64,000 nt of DNA from Symbiodinium natans (lineage: Eukaryota; Sar; Dinophyceae; Suessiales; Symbiodiniaceae). The position numbers and the translations under genes are program-made. The DNA is taken from the NCBI GenBank assembly GCA_905221605.1, contig CAJNDS010002182.1, positions 423,501 to 487,500 on the forward strand. The letters run 5' to 3'. This document shows positions 10,601 to 19,869 of this stretch, in pieces (the stretch's first letter is position 1; each line of letters opens with the position of its first letter). The notes under the pieces are model-generated. The model was not told where the DNA came from. It searched no databases and saw only the letters and a list, made by a program, of their open reading frames with translations.

Positions 10601-12757
10601 GTTTGCCGGGCTCTTTACAGCAAGCAATGGGGGTGTTTCCCAAAATAGGTGGGTAGAGAAGCCCCTTAAAGGGAGTCTCAAAAAGGGTACTCCTGTTTTC
10701 GGAAACCCCATATCGTGTCACGGCCCAGCCAAGAGCTCGGCCGTCTTTGCTGGAGGCCGCGAGGAGGCTCCAAACAAGTCCTACATCAACCTTGCAGAGG
10801 CTTTTTGATTTGCTAGGGTTTAGGGTTTAGGGATACTGTGAAATATGTGCGAGGCAGGAGCTACAGCTGGAGGCATGCAATTAGGCGATGATTGTAGCCA
10901 CGGGCACATGTACTATACGGTGAACGCCCACGATTTACGCAGTGTCTTTTGGTGATGCTTGATGTATTAGCAGCATTTGTGCTTCGGATTGCTGTTGTTC
11001 AGCTGGAGTTGTGGGGCCTCCGCAAAATTTCGCAGGTGAGCACCTGCCTCAAGGTTGTCACACGATTGCGCGAGCGTGTTGGGACCTGACCTCAGTCATG
11101 ATATTTCGCCATTTAAGATGCTCTCAACATACTCAAAACACTCTTCACAGAGCCCTGCCCACTGCAGTCCCACAAGGCCCATGATATGCTGAGACCGTTT
11201 CATTGTGCACCTGAGACATGACATCCCGGAATCCGTAGGCCGAAGCCCTCTGTGGCACTGCTGACCTTCTACAAGGGTCAGCTCGAAGAGCTGATGAAGG
11301 CTGGGACAAGCGCTTGGTTTGGCTTTGCAGCCGGTATTCCGCACTTTGAGACAGAAGCCCAAGACCCGAGCCCACGAATGCCCGCAACCCATCCAGCCTG
11401 TCTGGGGCCTATACACACACAGTTACACACAGGACTTACATATTCACAGATCGGGTTGTGCTATAACCCCGCGCCTCTGCCTCTTCGTTCTGAATTCGCC
11501 GGGCCCCATTGACAGGATGGAGGTTTGCTTGGAAGAACGATGAGAAGTAAAGAACGGAGCCGGCTCATAGGAACGGCATTTCCGGTACTGAGCTTCTATT
11601 GCAAATCTATGAAACTGCGGCCGGCTCACGGGAACGTCGATTCCAGTACCCAACTTGTACCACAAGTCAATGTAAATGCAGCCGGCTCACTTGAACGATG
11701 ATTCCAGTACGGAGCTTGTGCTACAAAAATGAACATCCAAATTTGTCATTGAATGGTCACCCTGTTGATGAGCATGAGTCATGAGTGATATGCCATAAGC
11801 CTTTTAGTTGCACTCGATTTGCCCCGCCCTCGCCTAAAGGCCGTGCCCAGCGACCTCGATGTTGAGGCAATGACTGAGGAAGTGGGCAGAATTGGGGGGA
11901 GGGGGGGGGTGGGGGGGTAGGGTACGATAATATGGGAATATGCGAAGGTTTGCTCTCATGTCCCCATGGGTCGCATCAGTTTGCAGTCACCTTCTGAAGC
12001 TGAGTTCCCGTGGCAGGTGCTGACTGTGGATGCGTGTCAGGGTAGCGAGTTCGACTTTGTGGTTTTGACGCTCAGAGTGCACTGAGTCGCTGTGTGCGAA
12101 GGGGGGGGTACATCAGAGCTATCACCAGAATATGAAGCTTAGAGTGAGCTTCCTTCGTGTTAAAGCTCCGGAAGCAGCTGTTTCTCGGCGTTCGCCGACC
12201 GCTCCAAGTTTCAGACGCCGGACCCCTGCCAAGGAGCACCGTTCGCGCAAATCGAGAGTCTCGCCTGGGCTTCGTTAAGGCAGGGAGTCCCGGAAAGGGA
12301 GTCGGGACACTTCTGGAGCCCAAGTCGACCTTTCCGATGCCCGCATGCCTGAGGATGCTCAGCGGATATGCGTGGCAACGTCCAGGTCCAGGCATCTCTT
12401 GAAATCCGGTGAAATTGAATGAAATTGAGATTCTGGCGCTAGGGACTGCTTGTGCTGCGGGAATGCTGCCTGTGGGGTTCAATCTGTCAATCCATGATGC
12501 TTCTTGCAGGCATCGTCGTATCCTATCAAAGTTCCAATGGCCATCATGGCCTCCAGGGGATGTTAAGAACCCCCCACGAAGCCACTTTGAAGCCGGAGAA
12601 GAGAAGCTCCCCATGCAGGCTGCAGCTTTTTGTCGTGGGGCACCGCCAGACCCTTTGCTCCGATGGCGATTGGAAGCAAGTCGCTGAGGTGCTGCGGGAT
12701 GTTGGGAAGCTTCTCTACATGATAAAGGGTACCCCAAAAACACCGGTGCTCATATAG
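7543..12757 (+). CDS. UPF1-like superfamily 1 helicase, C-terminal part, multi-exon
   Basis: Plus-strand fragments, in order, carry the motor motifs of the UPF1/DNA2-type RNA/DNA helicase family: GDHKQLPPT (motif III, 7626-7652), a GREEAPNKSYINLAE linker (10.75 kb), LLTFYKGQLEELMK (motif IV, 11.26 kb), VLTVDACQGSEFDFVVL (motif V, 12.02-12.07 kb), STVRANRESRLGFVK, DAQRICVATSRSR (motif VI) and LQLFVVGHRQTLCSDGDW. The last five exons join in frame with one another. Family members use ATP to unwind or remodel RNA or DNA. Motif I (GxxGTGK), motif II (DEAxQ) and the usual QYRMHP block were not found, so the gene is partial, broken, or has undetected exons in the 3-kb intron region. Several donors are GC or GA rather than GT. 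NFX1/ZNFX1-like, SMUBP2-like or SETX-like subtypes cannot be told apart. Confidence 0.85.
7727..7831. repeat. AT-rich microsatellite
   Basis: Runs of (AT)n and (ATAC)n or (ATAT)n with short interruptions. Tyr/Ile/His-rich ORFs through it are artefacts. Confidence 0.9.
7960..7994 (+). repeat. Interstitial telomere array (TTTAGGG)5
   Basis: Five perfect TTTAGGG units are followed by decayed TTTTAC and TTTACAG units up to about 8018. Confidence 0.95.
10438..10546. mobile_element. Miniature inverted-repeat element, family A, TA-flanked
   Basis: The left end is TGGGGGTTTACGAAAACAGG with GGTACCC after it. The right end, reverse-complemented, is TGGGGGATTACGAAAATAAG with GGACCC after it. TA dinucleotides flank both ends (10436-10437 and 10547-10548), the target preference of Tc1/mariner-type elements. 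The 109-bp element is non-coding and lies in an intron of the helicase gene, on the plus strand a little upstream of the GREEAP exon. Confidence 0.75.
10628..10710. mobile_element. Miniature inverted-repeat element, family A, second intronic copy
   Basis: The left end is TGGGGGTGTTTCCCAAAATA. The right end, reverse-complemented, is TGGGGTTTCCGAAAACAGGA followed by GTACCC. TA follows the right end; the left flank is AA. The left end of the 10438 element and this right end match even better, so one 273-bp element (10438-10710) with an internal rearrangement is an alternative reading. Confidence 0.65.
10729..10799 (+). CDS. Helicase exon: GREEAPNKSYINLAE
   Basis: The frame reads AKSSAVFAGGREEAPNK then SYINLAE. 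UPF1-like helicases have a hydrophobic strand, a Gly/Glu turn and S..N..EA at this point, between the RMHP block and motif IV. The exon ends at GAG/GCTTTT, a GC donor, and its phase fits the next exon. The left border is a best guess after CCCAG. Confidence 0.6.
10814..10832 (+). repeat. Short telomere-like run in a helicase intron
   Basis: TAGGGTTTAGGGTTTAGGG, almost three units, lies 15 bases inside the intron after the GREEAP exon. Confidence 0.85.
11054..11082 (+). CDS. Helicase micro-exon VVTRLRERV(G)
   Basis: Twenty-nine bases after CTCAAG read VVTRLRERV plus two bases. They continue the helix that follows NLAE in this family and join in frame to the next exon, producing a Gly codon across the junction. 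The donor is GACCTG, a GA type. The assignment rests on phase and position rather than on a unique motif. Confidence 0.55.
11239..11299 (+). CDS. Helicase exon with motif IV
   Basis: The frame reads PKPSVALLTFYKGQLEELMK, matching the motif IV block (hydrophobic strand, TxYxGQ, then a Leu-rich helix) of UPF1-like helicases. The acceptor is CCGTAG/G and the likely donor is AAG/GCTGGG. An antisense ORF with CxxC pairs covers this region but is a shadow. Confidence 0.8.
11559..11741 (+). repeat. 61-bp tandem repeat, three copies
   Basis: GCCGGCTCA starts at 11559, 11620 and 11681, a constant 61-base period. Each unit continues GGAACG, ATTCCRGTAC, AGCTTGTA and ACAA. It lies in the helicase intron between motifs IV and V. 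Confidence 0.9.
11987..12066 (+). CDS. Helicase exon with motif V
   Basis: The frame reads SPSEAEFPWQVLTVDACQGS then EFDFVV, the textbook motif V region (VxTVDxxQGxExD). A start after TTTGCAG is chosen; AG/GTGCTG at 12017 is an alternative acceptor. The exon ends in GTT plus TT so that the next exon completes VVLSTVRAN. The intron begins GACGCT, a GA donor. Confidence 0.85.
12234..12279 (+). CDS. Helicase exon STVRANRESRLGFVK
   Basis: After CCAAG the bases G AGC ACC GTT CGC complete VVL-STVRAN with the previous exon, then ESRLGFVK follows. This is the expected stretch between motifs V and VI. The donor is AAG/GCAGGG, a GC type. Confidence 0.85.
12354..12391 (+). CDS. Helicase exon with motif VI
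   Basis: After CCTGAG the frame reads DAQRICVATSRSR, corresponding to motif VI (RxxVAxTRAR-like, with the Arg residues that contact ATP in the family). The 38-base exon ends TCCAG/GCATCT, a GC donor, and joins in frame to LQLFVVGH. Confidence 0.85.
12619..12757 (+). CDS. Helicase last exon LQLFVVGHRQTLCSDGDW
   Basis: After CATGCAG the frame reads LQLFVVGHRQTLCSDGDWKQ and VAEVLRD, the strand and helix that close the second RecA-like domain. It runs on to a TAG at 12757 through KLLYMIKGTPKT. The true end may be earlier if another intron follows VLRD. Confidence 0.85.
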
Positions 12758-13370
12758 GTTACCTTGCTATGAGTTGAATCCTCTGCTAGATCTGACAGCT
12801 GCGCAACACAGAATCAAATTCACTGGCAGCACATCCTGGTGCACTCCCGGTTTGACCGCCAGAGTCCCTTGGCACGACAAGTGCCTGGAAGCCTTGATGC
12901 AGTGTAGCAGTTCTTTGTAGCTCCTCCTGCGGCAGGCATGCGCCCCCGCGACAGCCGAAGACGCCTGGCACTTGGCCCTTGTGGGGTCTGTGACACATGG
13001 CGTAGTGGGGTTTGGGACCACTCTCAGCCCAAACATATGAGGAACGATTTATTGTTTCGGCTCTCCTGTCGTTTTTGATACGGAGCATGATGGGGCACTC
13101 TTCACATCGCTTCTGCCCGCACTGCTCCTCCTAGTGCGGTCGTGACAGGTGCTTTTATGGTCTCACGATTCAAGAACAATGAGGACCAGAAAGCCCGAAA
13201 ATTATCGTACTCGTATCAGCAATCAGCGAACTGAAGCCCCTTCTCGAGAAGCTCTGGCCCAAAGAGCACAGGTTTCTTGCCAACCGAGGCTCGTCCCCAA
13301 CGCCCTCCTGTGGCTGGCTTCGTCTCCGTCTTCGAGTCCCTTCGCCGGGCCAAGGTGCGCGGGCTCCTTG
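12758..13370. other. No recognisable gene
   Basis: Mixed sequence beyond the helicase stop. A plus-strand frame near 13220 reads ISELKPLLEKLWPKEHRF and might be an exon, but no domain is recognisable. Confidence 0.35.
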
Positions 13371-13420
13371 CTGAGTCTTAAGTCGAGTCTACTGAGTCTA
13401 CGAGTCCACTGAGTCTACGC
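13371..13420 (+). repeat. Short GAGTCTAC repeat
   Basis: CTGAGTCT, CGAGTCTA, CTGAGTCTACGAGTC and CTGAGTCTACG follow each other with a 9-10-base spacing. Confidence 0.7.
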
Positions 13421-13629
13421 CTGTGTCGCATTTGCGCATGCCTGTCATGTCATCTCCAGTTGCTTGATCGTTCTCCGACTATTAAGCTGCCTAGCAGTGT
13501 GAGGGTCCTGTCTAGATCGAGTTGATGAGTTGCTTCCGGAGCCTTTGGGAGTCGAAATACATTTCCATGTGCAGAAGATGGGGGTTTTCCCGCCTCCCCA
13601 CTCGCAAAAGCACAGCTTGAAACGCGCAG

Positions 13630-13710
13630 GAACTGGATGCCGAGAAGAAGGCGCTTCAAGCCATGGAGGATGCTCACAGCGGGAAGTTCCTTGTCGCAAA
13701 GCCGCAGCCA
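13630..13710 (+). CDS. Probable exon, unrecognised protein
   Basis: After an acceptor-like CGCGCAG the frame reads ELDAEKKALQAMEDAHSGKF and LVAKPQP, a charged, helix-prone sequence unlike the Cys/Ser-rich shadows around it. It then runs into a C-rich tract. It may be a coiled-coil fragment; no family can be named. Confidence 0.35.
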
Positions 13711-14039
13711 TGTGTGTTTTTTCTGCCCCCCACCCCCACCACCCCCCCCAACCCCCCGCTCTTTTTAAGCCATGCAAGCTTGCTTCATAGAATGTCGAGC
13801 GTCTTTCAATTCCCAGAACCCATCGTACGAGCAACCCCTCCGCTCCTTTAAGATGCAAAGTAGCTTCATAGAGCACGGATGTCATCTACAGCATTTGGAG
13901 TCTTGGAACAAGTAGAGTTGCCGGATGTTACGGCCGTGGAACAATTAGAAAAACCGCAGTTGGCAGCTTATGGATGGAGCCCCAGAAGATGCAGAAATGA
14001 TGCACTTTCTCGGCATCGAGAGCCCTGCAACAGCCAGAA

Positions 14040-14310
14040 TGGATGTGTTGTTTTGGAGTTAGAGACCGCGAACAGCCAGAAATGTCACATTTCATGGAAT
14101 TTGAAGCCAGGAAGGGGAGAACGTTTGCAGTCACAAGTGAGAAATGCGGTAGTTTGCAGCATTTGCGGCTTGTGGTGAAGCAGAAATGCAGAAATTCAGA
14201 AATGCTCTATTTTTCAGCGTTTGGAAACGTACAACAGCCAGAAATGCTGTATTATTCAGCATATAGAGCAGAAATGCTGCATGTCTGTCGCATTTAAAGC
14301 CAGGAAGGGG
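14040..14310 (+). repeat. Degenerate CAGAAATG repeat region
   Basis: CAGCCAGAAATG and CAGAAATGC recur at least seven times, and AAGCCAGGAAGGGGAGA occurs twice (14104 and 14299), showing an internally duplicated segment of about 190 bases. Confidence 0.65.
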
Positions 14311-14705
14311 AGAGCCAACATGAGCACGGAAAGCGAGCCGGAGAAAAAGCTAGGGAAAAAAACTCCGCCAATGTGCATTTACTGCCCAGCTGCAGGACCA
14401 GAGCAAAGATGCAGGCAAGCCTGGCCCCAATCTCTCGGGGTGTTACCTTGAGGTGCATGAGCACGCTGCGTGTGTGATGCGATCTGAGGTAGATCGTAAG
14501 TTTGCACAAGTTCGCCCAACACGGAAACAAAAATAGATCGGAAGTTTAAGAGGTACTCTTGTCAACCCATCTGACAGGCCGTCGGGCGCCGCGAGCCGCC
14601 CCTGCCTATGGCCGCGGGCCTTGAAAGGGTTTCGATGGGACCGTTGCGCTCTGTCATGCATGTCGCGGACTCGAGGATGACCATAGGTGAATCAGACCGT
14701 CTCGG

Positions 14706-14945
14706 ATGCGAGTACGACACGTCATTGAGCAGCCCCTTGAAGCTTCGAATGTGGATGCTTTCTTGCCCCCTTATTATGGGATCATGGAACTTTCAACCCT
14801 ATGCCCTATACACCCTAGAGAGATTGAGAAAGTCCGAGGAGCGGAGTCGCGAGCCTTGCGCGATTTTTCTCAGCACATCGAAGTTCTACTCGTGCAGGGC
14901 CATCTTATAAGTGGTGCAGGGATCCAGCTATCAGATGGTTTATAG
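14706..14945 (+). CDS. Hypothetical ORF, 79 codons
   Basis: The frame has balanced composition (ELSTLCPIHPREIEKVRGAE, then ALRDFSQHIEVLLVQGHL). A second plus-strand frame overlaps it. No domain is recognised. Confidence 0.22.
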   Translation: MRVRHVIEQPLEASNVDAFLPPYYGIMELSTLCPIHPREIEKVRGAESRALRDFSQHIEVLLVQGHLISGAGIQLSDGL

Positions 14946-15040
14946 GGATGACTAGACTCTTACTGTTGCTCCACGCCTGCGGCATGCTACGGCTGTCGGC
15001 GTCCGAAGGGTTTGTAGGCGGCGTCGGCTACTGGGAAGTG

Positions 15041-15782
15041 CTAGCGGCCGTCGAATAGGGCCCCGGTGACTGCAAACGCTGCCCACATACACTTCATTCG
15101 AGCGAGGTTGACTGTAGATGCGTTCCTTGATTTCCCGACAAGCGCCTTTTCCAGCATCCTATTTCTGAATTGTTGTTCATGGCCAGGCTCATGCGGCAGC
15201 AGAGCAGTTTCCGCAACCAGGCCAGATACCGGGCTAATGCTACGTAGCATTGTAGCACGGGGATGAGGTATATCGATTGCAAGTTCGAAAGCCATTGCCA
15301 CCGACTGGTGAAGTTCCTCAGAAATCACATCAAGTACCATGCTCAAGCACATGGCCGTTGCCACGTCGACAACGTTAGTCCCTTTTCGCGCTTGAGTTGT
15401 TCAGATGCAACAGCGGGGTAGCACAGACGACATGCGAGACGACACACTCTGCATCGCTTGCCATAAGCATGGCCTTGAAAACAGGCTTCGCGGCCATCGA
15501 TTGTGCGCAGGCCTGGTGAGTGGATGCTGTGTATGCAACCCAGAAGGGTGTGCGCTCCTGTCTGCGGCACGAAAGCCCTTGCACACATCTTAAACCCCAA
15601 GCGCGCTTGGGAGGAAAGATGGCACCTACGAAAGCAGTGCTGCCGTCGCCATTGGTGGTGGCTTCCGTAGCCGCCGTGATGTGCATGTCAGCGCACTCAG
15701 CCGATACAACAGAGCCCCCTTTCTTCTTATGATTCTGCTCCTTTTGCTTCTTCTTGTGGTTATTGAAATGCATCAGTACCAT
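15041..15782 (-). CDS. Hypothetical minus-strand gene, two adjoining frames
   Basis: Two minus-strand ORFs lie end to end. The upstream one (15375-15782) starts MVLMHFNNHKKKQKEQNHKK, a strongly basic stretch. The downstream frame (15041-15364, open further upstream through TNVVDVATAMCLS) has long non-repetitive sequence such as DVISEELHQSVAMAFELAID. A frame change lies near 15370. The family is not recognised; it could be one gene with a short intron or a broken gene. Confidence 0.28.
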
Positions 15783-15981
15783 TGTGCTTTGTGAGCTTGT
15801 CTTTTGTACGGTTCTTCGGTGACGGCTCCACTAGATGGCTGCGCACGCTAAGCTCCATGCGTTCGGTTGCTGGGATCACCTGTGCCCGCACTCGCAACAG
15901 CAAAGGCCCACATGCATGAGAGGATGGGTACCGTTTCAAAGGCATAATCATAATTCTACAAAATGTGTATACGCATAATAT

Positions 15982-16004
15982 GTATATATATATATATAAA
16001 TATA
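15982..16004. repeat. AT microsatellite
   Basis: (TA)8 followed by AATATAT. Confidence 0.9.
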
Positions 16005-16116
16005 TGTTACCAGAATGCTTATCTACGTCTTTCCTATCTGTTTACCGTTGTGCGCTTAGTAAGAGGCCTTGGAGGCAACGGCCCGGGCCCACCTGCAGAG
16101 TTTGGAGGCCAGTGGG

Positions 16117-16212
16117 TTTAGGGTTTAGGGTTTAGGGTTTAGGGTTGAGGGTTTAGGGTTGAGGGTTTAGGGTTTAGGGTTTAGGGTTTAGGGATGTTTA
16201 GGGTTTAGGGTT
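16117..16212 (+). repeat. Interstitial telomere array, about 13 units
   Basis: TTTAGGG units, several perfect, with a few TTGAGGG variants and one GATG interruption. It is the longest telomere-like array in the window. Confidence 0.95.
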
Positions 16213-16610
16213 GATGGTTCACGATGTGACGGGCTTTGGGCGCGGAGCTTTATGGTCTCTTGGGGCATCATGTACTGTCCTTTTTTAACGAATGGTTTCG
16301 TTATGTACTTCTTTGCTTCCGCACTGTTTGTTCAGTATGCGGCTGGAGTTCAGGGGATCTGCGTCAGAGCCTGTGGCCTGGGTGATGTGGCGCAACCCTG
16401 AAGCACTGTTCTGAATCATGCACCCATCTTGAGCATGCCTTGCAGCATAGACAGGCTTAGGCCTTCAGCCCTGATTATGGATGCAAGATGAGCTAATGTT
16501 GTGAAGTTGTGAAGGCACCATGTGGCCTTGAGGCCATCTGGCTGATCTGCTGAAACGCACTGAAGTCTCTGAGTTCAACGGCCCCACATTGCTGATACGA
16601 CTTGTATGTA

Positions 16611-17055
16611 TCAAGCTTTCGAGCGCTGATTGGGCGCCGCACGCAGTTGCTTCCCATCACCAGGAGACGTCCTCATACCCTTATCCCCTGCTTGAAGCAT
16701 TGAAATTACACCCACAAACCTAGAAGCTGAAGATGGATCCGTGCAGAGTTTGGGACCCATGGCTGGTGCTGCCGTCTCGGGCTTGAGCCTTGGCGGCAGT
16801 GCTCGTGACAGGGAGGGCCCCACCTTGGCTGCCGCAGGCATAGCTCCTGGCTTTGACGGCTGAAGCATCAACATGAAAAGCTTGCCTTTTCTCATTTTCT
16901 GGGGGCTGTGGAGGTTTGTCAGACCTATCTGTTTGGGCGGACCAAGACTGCTTTCTCGCGCGAAAAAATGGAGCTCTGGGCTGCTTCTCTGCGGCCTGAG
17001 TTACTCTGCACACTGGGGTCTCCGAGGCAGATGAGGAGCTTGTCAAGCCCAACAA
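16611..17055 (-). CDS. Hypothetical minus-strand ORFs, low complexity
   Basis: Two overlapping minus frames (16720-17055 and 16611-16895) are rich in Ala, Ser, Pro, Lys and Arg (for example SDKPPQPPENEKRQAFHVDA). Either could be a disordered protein segment. No domain is seen and only one can be real. Confidence 0.2.
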
Positions 17056-17409
17056 GCCCTATAGGCAGCCAGTCCATCCATCACGAGCCTCGGAGGCAAA
17101 GCCATTTCCAACGGCTAAGTGATGATGTCTAATTATGCCTTTTTCCAAAAACCCTGACACCTTGAAACGCCAAAAACCCAAGAAACAGGTCGGACCCCCT
17201 TCATCCCGAAGCCCGAAGCTCACCCAAAGCCGAAAGCGAAGGATGCGATGAGCCCGCAAGAGGAGGAGCCAACCCAGCTCCTGGGGCTGTCTGGCAACGC
17301 GGCTTCAAAGGCTTTGGGGCTCTAAAGTACTTTGAAAGGCCTTAGAAGAGCTTTAAACGCTTCAAGAGTTGGAGTTTGGGGAGTCTGAAGGAGCTTTTGT
17401 GTTTGAAGG

Positions 17410-18136
17410 TTGCTCCACTGGAAGCTCAGTTGCAGCCAGTGGCTGTGCCGTCTTGCAAACGCCAGAAATCATGAAGCTGCATTGGTAGGAACACCTTCCA
17501 GCGCTAAAACAAAGAGAATAGATGCTAGCAACACTGACAAAGCAGCAGCCCCCAGGAATTTGTTCACAAGAAAGGCACCAGGGCAGAGGAATGGCAACCT
17601 GATGTCTTCAATCTTTCACAAACAACCAGTTGCAGTTGAAAAGGTTCAATGAGAAGTAGTGGCAGCAAGTATGGTACCAAAGCATCCTGGCAATGCAAGC
17701 ATGCCGCTAGACTCAGAAGCCAGACCCCATGAAATTAGCAAAAGTTTGCCACATGCTGCAGCCTTTGTTAGGATTCGTTCCACAGCTACGCGGACACTGG
17801 GTAGACTGCAAAGTACCTGCCAAAACACCGAGAACAACGTCCTCTTCTCAACATAGCGGCTGGAGCAACAAGAGTGTAACCTCAGAAACCCCGCCGAGGC
17901 CCAAGATCCGTCAAACGACGTGCCGTGCTGGCATTTGGGAGAGAGAAGTGGAGTTGCACGGATACTACTGTAGTAGCGCTCCCTGGAGCTACAGCTGTGC
18001 TGTGCGTCAAAAGGGGCACTCCCTCCCACTCCCTGAAACACGAAGCAGTCGCAGCTTCCGAGGATCATCTCGATCCTCTGGGAACACTCTAACCAGCCAT
18101 GCACCGCATGTGCCAGGACAGGCGCAAGGGAGATAG
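17410..18136 (+). CDS. Hypothetical plus-strand ORFs, disordered
   Basis: Successive plus frames (17410-17652, 17659-17856, 17729-18136) have Ser, Thr, Lys, Pro and Asn-rich composition, for example ALVGTPSSAKTKRIDASNTD. The antisense frame (167 codons) is Cys/Ser/Leu-rich and looks like the shadow. No domain is recognised. Confidence 0.25.
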
Positions 18137-18180
18137 ACCTTGGCGGCATGTTATTTCAAGTTGCCTTAAGTCTTGCAACA

Positions 18181-18385
18181 CCCCCCCCCCCGGCCAGGAA
18201 CGACGGCTTGGATAGCAGTCACTGCCACTCTGGCCTGAGACAGAGGAGGGAGGGGGAGAGGGGGAGAGAGGGACCAGGGTGAACCTGTAGCAAAGGGGTC
18301 AGACTCGGTGACCGCTTGCCTGCGGGCGTCTCTCACCACCACCTCAGAGCGCTGGAAGGAAGGAAGGAAGGAAGGAAGGAAGAGA
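18181..18385. repeat. Simple-sequence cluster
   Basis: A C12 run, a GGGAGAG-rich patch and (GGAA)7 occur within 200 bases. Confidence 0.85.
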
Positions 18386-18639
18386 AAAACAACAAGGAGA
18401 CAACATGACACGGGAACGACGCCCGAGTAGCGGAGTTCCATGATGCCTTGCGCACAGTAGGGGCCGCAGAAGGGGACGGAGGAATTGAAGGGGCCAGCTG
18501 GACTGACAACCGGGGAGGGGCAAGCACGCTCTCGTCTCCGCAGGCTCAGCACCAGAGTTTAACGGAGTGCCCAAGCATGTCACAGAGACGCTTGACAGGG
18601 CGGGGGGCGTGGGGGCTAGAGTGCCCCCTTTCGCGGCGC

Positions 18640-18835
18640 GCCTTTCCGCTGTGTACAAGAAGAAGAGAGTAGACAGACATGGGGACCCCCCTTCTCACAC
18701 CTTGGAACAGATCGGGAGTTCCCCCCCAGTGGGGCCTCTTCGCTGCTCTTCCGCTGTGTACAGTTACAAGAAGAGAGTAGAAGGAGAAGAAGAAGAAGAA
18801 GAAGGGAGAGAGAGAGAGAAGCTTCTAGACAGAAA
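18640..18835 (+). repeat. Duplicated segment with GA-rich tail
   Basis: TTTCCGCTGTGTACAAGAAG with AAGAGAGTAGA (18645) recurs about 100 bases later as TTCCGCTGTGTACAGTTACA with AGAAGAGAGTAGA. The second copy runs into (GAA)n and (GA)n. Confidence 0.75.
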
Positions 18836-18964
18836 AAAAGAAAGACTGATCCTTTTTAAAGTATAGCCAGCCTTTTTAACTGGCGCCAGAAGAAAAGTCT
18901 GATGCTTGTGAACATCTGTGCAAACGTTGCATCCAGTGCAGAGTCTGACTGAGCACCATCCATC

Positions 18965-19384
18965 GTGATTGACAGCTATGAGCACACTGAGGCCTCACTG
19001 TGCTATGCCTTCTCCTACTTCTGGAGGTATCCTATTTTCATGTCCCTTGGAGCACCCGGACACTGGTCAAATGTCTGTCTTTCGGCTTTCAGAGGCTCCT
19101 GGTGTGACCTGGTGCCTAAAGCGAATTTTAAAACGGAAGGCAGTGGAGCAGTGGAGGCTGTTTTGGAAGCAACGTTTGTACCTGTGATTGCCTGTGATTA
19201 CCCGTGCTTCGCCAAGGCTCCCCAAAGAAATCCTGGACGCCCCGACCATGGTCGTCTTCGGCAAAACACTGAAACTGCAGGAATGTCGCTTGGCGAGGCT
19301 CTGGTAGGTCCTTCAGACCCTAAGCCTCACCAAACAAAAATCGGGGACCCCAGATATAAACCCCAAATAGTAGGACTCCCGTAA
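18965..19384 (+). CDS. Hypothetical ORF, 139 codons
   Basis: The C-terminal half (ALVGPSDPKPHQTKIGDPRY and neighbours) is hydrophilic and protein-like. No domain is recognised; it may be an exon fragment. Confidence 0.2.
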   Translation: MIDSYEHTEASLCYAFSYFWRYPIFMSLGAPGHWSNVCLSAFRGSWCDLVPKANFKTEGSGAVEAVLEATFVPVIACDYPCFAKAPQRNPGRPDHGRLRQNTETAGMSLGEALVGPSDPKPHQTKIGDPRYKPQIVGLP

Positions 19385-19570
19385 AATTAGGACCTTACTA
19401 AGATCTCCCCTTGAAATTCCGAAACCCCACTTGAGAAGTAGGCTTGTAGCAGCCCCCAAGAAGAGGCTTCTCGATGACCTTCATCCTGGGCTTTGGCGCC
19501 GCCAAGATCCCGGCCATGCGCCTGGCTACGCAGCCTGGGACAGCAGTTAGAGCTGCACAGGGTTTACTGT

Positions 19571-19657
19571 AAGGTTTTGGGTGTAGGGTTTAGGGTTTAG
19601 GGTGTAGGGTTTTGGGTGTAGGGTTTTGGGTTTAGGGGTTAGGGTTTAGGGTGTAGG
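19571..19657 (+). repeat. Degenerate telomere-like array
   Basis: TTTAGGG, TGTAGGG and TTTTGGG units alternate over about twelve repeats. Confidence 0.85.
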
Positions 19658-19869
19658 CTCATGTATAGCGAGGAGGGTACGGTTGAGTTTGGTTTGGAAG
19701 TCGGGCTAGGTTAGCACAATCAGACCCGCCGGCTTCAAGGCATTCCAATGTTCAGAGTCCTCTGCAGGCACACGGGCTTGAGGTGCTGCAGGCAGGACAC
19801 GAGCAGCGCAGGCCGCAACCCGACCCCAAACTCGCAGGGGCGCGGGGGGTAGGGGGGGGGGGTGGTGGG

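Noticed and set aside
11096-11416. Minus-strand ORF with CLRC and CEEC pairs, zinc-finger-like
   Set aside because: It overlaps the plus-strand exon with motif IV and part of the flanking introns, so the Cys pairs are chance.
12072-12743. 223-codon minus-strand ORF
   Set aside because: It is antisense to four helicase exons whose motifs and splice joins are clear on the plus strand.
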